From positions 29,787,210-29,851,209 of the forward strand of contig OX031073.1 in assembly GCA_943736015.1 (NCBI GenBank): a stretch of DNA of 64,000 nucleotides, in the 5' to 3' direction. Of this stretch, positions 55,905-64,000 are shown piece after piece. Position numbers and translations under genes: made by a program. This stretch comes from Tridacna crocea. Taxonomy: Eukaryota; Mollusca; Bivalvia; Cardiida; Cardiidae. Position 1 is the first letter of the stretch. Each line of letters begins with the position of its first letter. Below the pieces are notes generated by a model. It was given only the letters and a program-made list of their open reading frames with translations, was not told the origin of the DNA and did no database searches.

Positions 55905-56140
55905 TGTTTTTTACTCATTACCATACGACAATAATGTTAGGTCTGTCCAAATCGAAAGCATTTGAAGACGGCAAAATAAAAGTAACTGAAAATTTAAAAT
56001 TCATTTCGCGAAGGGTCGAAAACAATTTGGGAAAAGGAGAAAATGCTGGTTACCAGCATTTTCTCCTTTTCCAACAATGTTTTCCGAAATTCTTCTTTCT
56101 CAGCGTCGTCAAAAGTAGGGATTGTGTGATAATGGTTTAA
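55905..56140. mobile_element. Family A MITE, full length
   Basis: TTTACTCATTACCATACGAC to GTGTGATAATGGTTTAA with a perfect hairpin. A worn partial copy precedes it at about 55725-55905. Confidence 0.78.
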
Positions 56141-56224
56141 GAAAAATGCATATTTTTTTCATTGAAATCAGCTATGAAAAGCATTATTAGAAAAGAACCA
56201 TTCACTTGAAAGAATCGGAGACAT

Positions 56225-56757
56225 TTTAAAGCCCCTGTCTATCGCTGGGGTTAGCCATAAACGGACATATTTGTAATCTGGTCGTTTCGTTAATAAGCCA
56301 CGAGAGGAACGATTTTGTCAAATTTGTAACAATGAATATATTGAAAATGAATACCATTTTCTGTTATATTGTCCGAAATACTCATAAGAATACAACAAAT
56401 CCAAGTATCTATAGATTCAAAAATATCATGTGGACAAAGAGCAAAAGAACTTTGATTAATTTGTGTAAAATTTTATATCTCAAACGCTTACGAAATTCGT
56501 GAAAGCGTTCTATAGAACTCTATTAACAGTTTGAATTGAATTTATTGTTCATTAAGGTAATTTTTTGAAGTAATCTTTTTACAGTTTAATTAGGTACATT
56601 TAGAATATACATGTATGTAACAAGCACTATTGTTAATATTTATATGTACACAAACGTCTTTGCCATATTTCTTTTTTTTTTTCTGTTTTCAAATTAGAAA
56701 TGGCAAAAGACATATACTATGCCGTTTATGCCAATAAATGAAACTGAAACTGTAAAG
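56225..56757 (+). mobile_element. Degraded 3' end of a non-LTR retrotransposon (LINE)
   Basis: Around 56297-56387 the plus strand reads PREERFCQICNNEYIENEYH followed by FLLYCPKYS, the C-x2-C...H-x4-C zinc-knuckle tail found after the reverse transcriptase in many LINE ORFs (R.C..C....E.E.HFL..CP.Y). A stop follows directly, and the later codons are interrupted. The end ...AATAAATGAAACTGAAACTG looks like a LINE 3' terminus with a short tandem repeat. The reverse transcriptase and endonuclease are absent, so this is a 5'-truncated dead copy. Confidence 0.7.
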
Positions 56758-56904
56758 AGATTGGATTTTTACCACGCATGGCAGGGGCTTCATTTTCACT
56801 TCATGCACAAACAGCAGGTGGGAGATAGTCTCAGACGGACGAAATAATATTCTCTAGACGATGTAATTTTAAATTACAAAGAGTTCATCCACTTTAACCC
56901 CAGG

Positions 56905-57015
56905 GCTGCTAAGCGAGATTTGCTGACCTTTTGCGGACATTGTAGATCAAGATCAGACTGCACAGAACGTGCAGTCTGATCTTGGATCTGCACTGTCCGA
57001 GAAGGAGATGTTATT
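56905..57015. repeat. Family D hairpin
   Basis: ATTGTAGATCAAGATCAGAC and GTCTGATCTTGGATCTGCAC pair around GAACGTGC. Confidence 0.75.
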
Positions 57016-57045
57016 CCCCCAAAACGAAACGTTAGAATAGCAGTT

Positions 57046-57271
57046 TCATTACCGAACGACAACATTTTAGGTTTGTCTAAATCGGAAGCATTTGTAGACG
57101 ACAAAATAAAAAGTAAATAAAATTTTGAGATATATATTGTTAAGGTTAGAAAACATTGTGGGAAAAGGAGAAAATGCTGGTTACCAGAATTTTCTCCTTT
57201 TCCCACAATGTTTTCTAAAGGCTTCTTTTCCAGGGTCGTCAAAAGTAGGGATTATGTGGTAATGGGTTTTA
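57046..57271. mobile_element. Family A MITE, full length
   Basis: TCATTACCGAACGACAACAT to ATGTGGTAATGGGTTTTAAC with a near-perfect hairpin. Confidence 0.8.
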
Positions 57272-57457
57272 ACTGTCGAAATAAAAAGACTTATTCTTGT
57301 TATTCAGCAGGATAACCTTTCATTATCAGACTCAATACAAACATATAAACATCATTTACCGAGGAAATATGTTGCAATAAAATTGTAATATTTGCAATAA
57401 TGCAGAATAAATTGATATTTAGTGAAACAGAGATGAAAGCTTTTTGCTTTTATAACC

Positions 57458-57545
57458 CTTTACCACACAAACCTGATATTTCGCAACTCTAGAGAAGAAA
57501 CCTTTTGAAAACATTGTGTGAATTGGACAAAATGCTGCGGAGCAT
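57458..57545. mobile_element. Family A fragment
   Basis: AACCCTTTACCACACAAACC to GACAAAATGCTGCGGAGCA; the right half is missing, while an unrelated right-half fragment lies at 58084-58230. Confidence 0.6.
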
Positions 57546-57571
57546 CTTCGTAAGCCAACGGTTACGATACA

Positions 57572-57823
57572 CTACGCTACTCTACCCTTGATTTCGACAA
57601 TCACCCGATACGCATTTTTATTGGTTGCAGCTAGCTCTAACTGCATCAAATCAAATCGCTCGTAGCATTTCATCTTTGATAAAAATAGAACAGGGTTGCG
57701 ATAAAAATAGAAGGTAAACATGAATACCTCTGTGGATGTGTGCAGGATCTGTAATGATTTATTACCGAAGAAGACATCTATATACAGACGAACAATATTT
57801 TCATAAAGTTTCAATGTGACCAA
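57572..57823 (-). other. Minus-strand open frame, possible gene or chance
   Basis: 83 codons between family A fragments, with text such as YERFDLMQLELAATNKNAYR at the end. Composition is more protein-like than neighbouring frames, but there is no recognised motif, no start context and no partner exon. Recorded as a weak candidate only. Confidence 0.15.
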
Positions 57824-58283
57824 TCAGTTATCAGTTGTTTTAGGCTATATCCCAGCACCTGACCATGGAATGTCGAAGTACGTTTATGGTTATTGCTTCA
57901 TGTTGATTTATTGTATTCGTAAAACGACATTTCGTTGGCTATTAGAAATATAATGTAAAGGGAAATGATAAGCAGCATCCAATAGGGGGCGTGTCGCGGG
58001 AACCTCGAAATCGGGCTCAATCCGCCAAGGTAATATCCACGTAGTGATCGTAACCTTGGCTCGCGAAGATGGCTGCTAAGAGGCATTTTCTCCTTTTCTC
58101 AGATTGTTTTCTAGCCTTCCAAAATCAAATCAGTTCAGTTTTTTCAATCACATTTGTTTTGTCTTTTTTGAATGATTTCATTTCAATTTGGACTAAACTA
58201 AAATTCTGATGTTTTGTTAAAGAGTTCATGCAAGATTGAAGGGGCCAACCTAAAGTTGCATAATTCCACCAGATTTTACTGGC

Positions 58284-58458
58284 TTAACCTTTTACCCCAT
58301 AAGGCATTTCTATGGTATCTCTAATTGACCCTAAGTAATAGCAAGGGTAAAGCCATTTTTTATGTGTATGTGACGAGCAATTCACCTTCTGCCACAATGT
58401 TTTCCAAAGGTTCCTACAAGTAATGGGAAGAAATGAGTATCTATGGAGTAAAAGGTTC
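58284..58458. mobile_element. Family A variant, second copy, inverted
   Basis: TTAACCTTTTACCCCATAAG to GGAGTAAAAGGTTCA; shares CATTTCTATGGTATCTCTAA and GACGAGCAATTCACCTT with 52215-52443. Confidence 0.7.
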
Positions 58459-58597
58459 AGTAATGTGATAGCTGTAAGGATTAAAAAGAAAAACTTTCTG
58501 TTATACTTCCCAAATTTGCTACGTAACCTTTTCATGTACGTTTCATTTTCTGAGCAACACAGAATTCGTCATCTTAAAATGCTTTGATAAGGCTTAC

Positions 58598-58850
58598 ATC
58601 ACGCGAAAAGAGGCATTCTGATATTTGCGTAAAGTGTCGTCTAGGATCAGCCTGTGCAGTTAGCATAGGCTAATCCGAGACGGCACTTTACGACTAAAAT
58701 TAGATTTTGTGCTAAAATAGCCTTGCGCAAAACAGAAAATTACATAGAAACGGAAAGTGTGCTTTCGGATTAGCCAGCACGGACTGCGCAGGTTGATCTG
58801 AGACGACACTTTACGCAAATATCCGAATGTCTCTTTTCGGGTGCTGCAGT
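58598..58850. mobile_element. Family B MITE, full length
   Basis: TCACGCGAAAAGAGGCATTC to CCGAATGTCTCTTTTCGGGTG; inner stems around CTGTGCAGTTAGCATAGG and CAGCACGGACTGCGCAGG. Confidence 0.78.
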
Positions 58851-59559
58851 TCATATTGGACAAGGTAAATTTTTGTTGACTGGTGAAGAATTAACTATTT
58901 ACACCCTGAAATAGAAAATGGAGAATAAATCAAAACAAGGGTAGATTTTGTCAAAACAAGGGTAGATTTAATGAGTATGGAAACATCTTTTAGAAGAGAA
59001 ATTAATATAAGTTATTCTTAGCTTGTTTTCCAATCCTACCTATCAACCTTTGAAAATTGTTATACCATGTATCATTTCTTTTATTTTACATGTGTATTTG
59101 TATCAAAATAATAAATAACGTTTAAACTAAGGGTAGATTCATAAAAGAGAAATACATTCACATTCTTAAACATCGCGTTAAAAACATAGAATTTCTCCTT
59201 TTCCACATGAAAGTAAAGTGCAGATTAAAAATTTTATAGGCGCCGAGTAGTGAGTAAAACATACATTTTCCATCTCTTTTTGCGTCACCTCCTGTTGTTG
59301 TTGTTGTTTCTTATTCTGTCTAAATTTGTATAGCTTCTTTTATGTACAACACCTACTTGTTTTTTTTTTTTCGTTACAACGTCATACCTAGGTCTACTAT
59401 CTAGCGTTTTGGTAGACGAAGGGATTGTGTAGTATAGGTTCAGATCGCCTGGCAATGAAGCCATACTCTGGCAAATAAAGGCTTGATGCATCTTCCGTGA
59501 TACACTGTACTAAGCAAGTCATAATATAATCATGAATTCACAACAATACATTTTGTCTA

Positions 59560-59720
59560 ACAACCCATACAGCTTAATCCTGAGATAGAACGGTCCTTCG
59601 ACATGCATAAAATTTACCAAAAGCAAAAAGTATCGACTCACGTCAGCCTGCGCGAACTGCGCAGGCTGACGTGAGTCGATACTTTTTCAGATGCATTAAA
59701 TTCCATTTTCCACAGACCAT
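59560..59720. mobile_element. Family C element with a very long stem
   Basis: AAAAAGTATCGACTCACGTC and its exact complement GACGTGAGTCGATACTTTTT flank GCCTGCGCGAACTGCGCAGG. Confidence 0.78.
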
Positions 59721-60169
59721 AATCGAATAAGATATTTACAGTCAGGACTAAGTGACGTTTCCAGACAGCATAAATCCCGGCTAAACGTAACTGTTATCAA
59801 GATTTATGGCTAGCAGTATTTTATATGGTTCAGTAATTTGTAAATTGTCAGCTTCTAACCCATTTGCCGTCGTAGTACTTTTATCATTTTTTGCAGACCG
59901 TGTAAATTAAGATAATTGTTAATAGCTCCGTCACACCAAACTTGTCCAAACTCCGTTCCGAAACTTTTTGCGGATCGGACTGATTTTTTATTAATCTATA
60001 ATAACATTCAGTGACAATATACTACCCCAACGTTGAAATAACCGGATCCTCGTTTCTTTAATCATATGACTTCGGATATGACGGTCATCCTACTGATATG
60101 ATTACGAATCCACACAGTGGATGTGTTCTGATGATCATGTAACATTCCCTCAAGCTTTTGCAAAACTCA

Positions 60170-60300
60170 CTCGTCACAACTCGGCCAATACCGTACCTTA
60201 ATCTAATCTCATCTCTGTAACGATCATTTCCATTTGAACTACCAATCACGTGATGTTATACATGGCGGCGCCACTGTAAGTCGTTTAGCAACGACATAAA
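60170..60300 (+). repeat. Family M copy
   Basis: CGTCACAACTCGGCCAATAC, CCATTTGAACTACCAATCACG and TTATACATGGCGGCGCC. The ATGGCGGCGCCACT|GTAAGT here looks like a tiny first exon but is part of the repeat. Confidence 0.6.
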
Positions 60301-60609
60301 CAACCAAAATGAAGTTACTCAAATCTATCTGTCTTTTTTCGGTGAAAACTTTGATTGGAATTGATAAACCACGTTAGAAAATGAATGTAGGAAATGTTTG
60401 TCACTTGAAATATAATTAGAAAGATTTCGCTAGATAATTCAGACTTAGGTTTTCTTTTTAAAGAGGAGCCCTACAATTTTCAGAACAGTAAACCGGCATG
60501 TCTTCGGCAAAAATAAAATGTACCTTGTAGGTGCAATATCAAGCTAAAAATATCAAGTGAGGCTTTATAGCTCATAAAAATAGATTTGAAAAAAGATATT
60601 TCTATACTG

Positions 60610-60785
60610 TATGTGGCCCATCACGCAAAAAGGACCTTCGCGGAACTACGAAAAGTCTCAAAACTCACCAGACTGCGCGAATTGCACAGGCTGCATGACC
60701 AGGGTTGACAATTTTGGTTTTAATGACATTTTCTGTATCAAAAATGGCCATTGTACCTTGTTATACAATCATTTTTGAATCATCA
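60610..60785. mobile_element. Family E element
   Basis: GGCCCATCACGCAAAAAGGA, stem around CCAGACTGCGCGAATTGCAC, and GCCATTGTACCTTGTTATAC at the right; adjoins the family L copy. Confidence 0.65.
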
Positions 60786-60789
60786 ACTT

Positions 60790-61134
60790 AAGGTAGTTGT
60801 CGCGTAATAGAAAATAGCTATTTCCACTATGATTTTATCGTACAAAGTTTGCTATGATTTAAATGAGTGTTATTGTGCTACTTTAACCGAATCTTTTTCC
60901 TTCTTTGACCTATCATTTATAAATTTAAAACCACTATATTCTCAATACAAAGAGAGATAATTATTACGTCCTTTTTCTGGAAACTAACAAAAGAATCATT
61001 TCAAGATAGACATCAAAGAAATTTCTGGTCGGTTAAAAATGTTCAAAAGTATTATATCTCTGTAAATCCTTATTTACCAACTAAGAAGAAATTTTATTCC
61101 ATATTGTACTGAAGTGTTACGGGTCTACTACCTT
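60790..61134 (+). mobile_element. Family L element
   Basis: Same landmarks as 14431-14793, ending GGGTCTACTACCTT. Confidence 0.75.
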
Positions 61135-61602
61135 TTTGACCTGCACTGTCGTTGACCTGTTTTATCTAATAGATGTACTGCATTCCCAGATGATCCTCTT
61201 GCGTGATGGATCACATATGTACATTTCTTTCTTCTATTTGCCTCTTTAAATTTAGATTTTTTGGCGTAAGACAGTAATTCCCCTTTCACAATTTGAGTTA
61301 TTCTTCATCTGCGTACGGCAGGGTGACATTAATTGCATTGATGTTTTCAGGTAGCAACTGTCACCACTTGCCTTGCAAAGATGCTATTTTTAGGCCCAAT
61401 GAAGTCCTTCTATCAGAGTAACCCAGTTTTGATCGCAACTATCATGAAATACATGTAGTGTTACCTTCAGAACTGCTAAATAAATCAAATGTCTCTTTCT
61501 ATTAAGAATTATTATCATACATATTTCGGTTTCATCTTTTTCCCACTGGTAAAAAAAAAACAATCTCACCCTATCGGGCAGCACGGTTTACGCAATCTAC
61601 TA

Positions 61603-61839
61603 GGGTCCGTATCTACCAACCATTCCGTTTAAAACATTCTGAGTCTTATTCTTCAGAATTTTGTCAGTGTGAAAGTAACAGAACTTCTGATTGGCTAAGC
61701 CAAATGGTTTAGCCAATCAGAAGTCTGATTGGCTAAACCAAATGGTTTAGCCTATCAGAAGTCCTGTTAGTTTCACGGTCAGGAAATATTGAGGAAAAGA
61801 CAAAGAACGCTCTTTGATTGGTTGGTGAATACAGACCCT
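61603..61839. mobile_element. Family I palindrome with doubled core
   Basis: Ends TCCGTATCTACCAACCATTC and GGTTGGTGAATACAGACCC. The core GATTGGCTAA...TTAGCCAATC occurs twice in tandem (about 61689-61762). Confidence 0.75.
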
Positions 61840-62276
61840 GATCTTGGTCTACATTATTCGTGAAGGGCATTGAGTCACACTTTGCAGGCAAAGGGTTAAC
61901 GATCACAGTCTATTTCTAGACATTAAATTGGTCTTTTGGGACTTGCGACCAAGGATATCATGTGGATCTCTGTATGTTATGATGAAATCAATTTCTACAG
62001 AGCTTCAGTTACAGGGAGTGATTTTGATTTCAAATTTAAAAAGATATTAGTGATTCTCCACTTTAACCTATGTTGTGTACCCATTAGAATCGTCTCGTCG
62101 AGACGAAAGAATGCTTTCGAAAACGTCGCTTGAAACGGAGAAAATGCTGACTATAAGCTTTTTTCTTCTTTTATCCGAGATATTTTCTGTGCCACCAACC
62201 ACAAATCACATCCTTTTAGCCCTTTCCCCCGTCTATTAAACTGTACTAGCCTACTTACAATTTAGACACGTCAAGA

Positions 62277-62457
62277 GTTCGTATTCACCAACCATTCTTA
62301 AGACTATTTTTTGTCTTATTCTCAAAGATTTTCTAACTTTGAATGTAACCCAACTTCTGATTGGCTAAAATCAGAAGTTGTGTTACATTCACATTTAGAA
62401 AACTCTGGAGAGTGAGACAGAGAAAGTTCTTGAGAATGGTTGGTGAATACAAAGTCA
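62277..62457. mobile_element. Family I palindrome, simple form
   Basis: TCGTATTCACCAACCATTCTT to GAATGGTTGGTGAATACAAAG; centre CAACTTCTGATTGGCTAAAA followed directly by TCAGAAGTTG. Confidence 0.78.
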
Positions 62458-62459
62458 GA

Positions 62460-63280
62460 GCATTGTTGATTAGAAAAGAATTAAGGGATAGCGAATCTTA
62501 TTTTGCAATCGTCAACGATATCAATTAATGGAACAAACGTTAATCTGGGACTTCAGTGCGAATCCGTATAATAGTAGATGAATCAAATGGGCTTTCTCCT
62601 TCAATAAAATTGACCCAGTTTTTGAACTTTCGCTTCAGATGATATTTTTCTTAGATTTTTTTTTTATCGTGTGTTGGACAATGGGTAGCACATATTTGTG
62701 ATCTGACAGTTTCCAAGCTTTAGGTTGTTTTCGTAAGTAAAAACAGGCAGAATATTCAAAGCCATCTATGCACAAAAAAATACGACGAATGAAATCCTAT
62801 TCATTTCTCTGAAAGATGTATAAAATGGCGTCACACGTGACGTCACATCCTGCTTGCCTTAAACTTTGAAAGATAAAAGAAATTCCATATTAGAATATTA
62901 CACTGAAAATAAGGGGGATTACACGATCAAAAAATGTGACAGCTTAATAAGATCTAGCTTGCAGTGCTAATTGAAAATTCCCATTCGGTCGTAAGCCGTA
63001 AAATTTTATATGCAAAATTAAAAGTTAGTATGGCATGAAAATCTGTCACCATCAGTCAGTGCAATTTCAAAATAAGACAGCATTTCTTTTTCAATCTGAT
63101 CTTCATCTACTTTTTTGAAAAACCGCCTTGAACAGAGCTTGGTAGCTTATTTATGAAGTTATGATATATATCTGTTCCTGTGTCAAAGAGACATTGGATA
63201 GAATTACCAATGTGTGGGCCTATTTGGGGAATCGCTAATCGGATTTTTGGACATAAATTTTAGCATCGGGTCTCTCTTTC
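62460..63280. other. Intergenic sequence, nothing recognised
   Basis: No long frame, hairpin or repeat shared with the rest of the window was seen; the same holds for 63500-64000. Confidence 0.4.
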
Positions 63281-63284
63281 CTGA

Positions 63285-63500
63285 ATAACAAAATTTTAGG
63301 TATGTCCAAATAAAAGCATTTACTTATGACCTATTGAAATTGACTGAAATGATTGGGTTTGTCATTAAATGGGCAAGAAACTTTGTTGGAAAAGGAGAAC
63401 ATGCTGGTGACCAGCATTTTCTTCTTTTTCCCACAAAGTTTTCAATGGTTATCTCCCAGGGGAATTGTTAGAGCACGGAACTGTTTGGTAAGAGATTGAA
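63285..63500. mobile_element. Family A MITE
   Basis: GAATAACAAAATTTTAGGTA to CTGTTTGGTAAGAGATTGAA; hairpin GCTGGTGACCAGC. Confidence 0.72.
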
Positions 63501-64000
63501 TCTCTCTGGAGAGAACAATGGTTTCCCATAAATTACCTAATAAATGCACACAGTCTAAGTGTTCTTATTTTCATTGTTTTTTGTTTACTCAAAAAACTTG
63601 ACGCAACCTTCTATAACTTTTTGAAAAAAGGGAAAGATTTTGAAAACATTGTGCTTGCCCTCGCAAATTTCACTATACTAGAATTAATACGTAAATTACA
63701 TCTGATGGAAATTCTAATTGTCCTTACACAATGTTATAGCTAACAATGATTCACAAATCTAATTTGCAAGGGTTTAAATCCTTTGGATTATAGAGGCAAT
63801 CAGTCTATTTTGTTTACTGCATTGCATACATTTCCGGTAAAATACTGAATCAATATTAATGTTTGCATTAAATCCCATTTGTTTCACATCGATTTTAAAT
63901 CCTCCACAACAACTTGAATAATGGAACTTTATTATATTCCTATAGTTCGATTACCGGGATCTCACACTGAATAACACCCCTAGTGATGATAAATACAGTA

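Noticed and set aside
60263-60285. A first exon ATGGCGGCGCCACT|GTAAGT
   Set aside because: It lies in a dispersed repeat (family M), and no downstream coding exon on the plus strand was found.

Overview
This is animal nuclear DNA: AT-rich and gene-poor, with long introns, GT/AG splice sites, tRNA-derived SINE heads, a LINE 3' end and very dense short palindromic transposable elements. The repeat mix (many hairpin MITE families plus tRNA-Thr/Met-like SINE heads) fits a mollusc, probably a bivalve. That placement is an inference from style, not from a marker gene.

One gene can be reconstructed with confidence. It lies on the minus strand from 38499 down to 16002 and has at least seven coding exons that join in phase. 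They encode 327 residues of an EgtD-type, S-adenosylmethionine-dependent methyltransferase (histidine-specific methyltransferase family, Methyltransf_33). The SAM-binding motif is intact, but several segments that form the amino-acid substrate pocket in bacterial EgtD are changed, so the substrate is open. The short 5' coding exon and the promoter were not found; they should lie above 38499. Two exon duplications sit with the gene: an inverted copy of the first recognised exon's 3' end with its 5' splice site (38910-38990), and a decayed tandem copy of the last exon just past the stop (about 15930-16005).

Layout. 1-15.9 kb: repeats only, including GGAT/GGTT satellite DNA, an inverted CTAG-rich repeat, a tandem array of an ATTTTATCGAGTGAA-type unit and several hairpin MITEs. 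16.0-38.5 kb: the methyltransferase gene. Its introns hold a 2.1-kb foldback element with roughly 0.45-kb terminal inverted repeats, a tandem array with paired TGACGTCA motifs, three 0.53-0.56-kb TTAA-flanked elements, and a broken unidentified protein-like sequence on the plus strand (33801-34342). 38.6-64 kb: no reliable gene. It holds MITE copies (many ending TTAACCC.../...GGGTTAA), tRNA-like SINE heads, a 240-bp tandem repeat split by a 737-bp TIR element, and a degraded LINE 3' end at 56.2-56.8 kb.

Repeat families are labelled A to M here for cross-reference. A: TTAA-CCCTTTACC hairpin MITE, about 40 copies. B: TTTGCGTAAAGTGTCGTCTC hairpin. C: CAGCCTGCGCAG hairpin. D: GATCAGACTGCAC hairpin. 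E: CCTGGTCAGACTGC hairpin. F: 'taccgatggtgt' element of about 0.45 kb. G: TTAAAGGTGG element of about 0.55 kb. I: palindrome containing 'gattggctaaacca'. J: 'aacctcgtagctacagct' hairpin. K: CTAG-rich inverted repeat. L: AAGGTAGT element of about 0.35 kb. M: 'gtcacaactcggcc' element.
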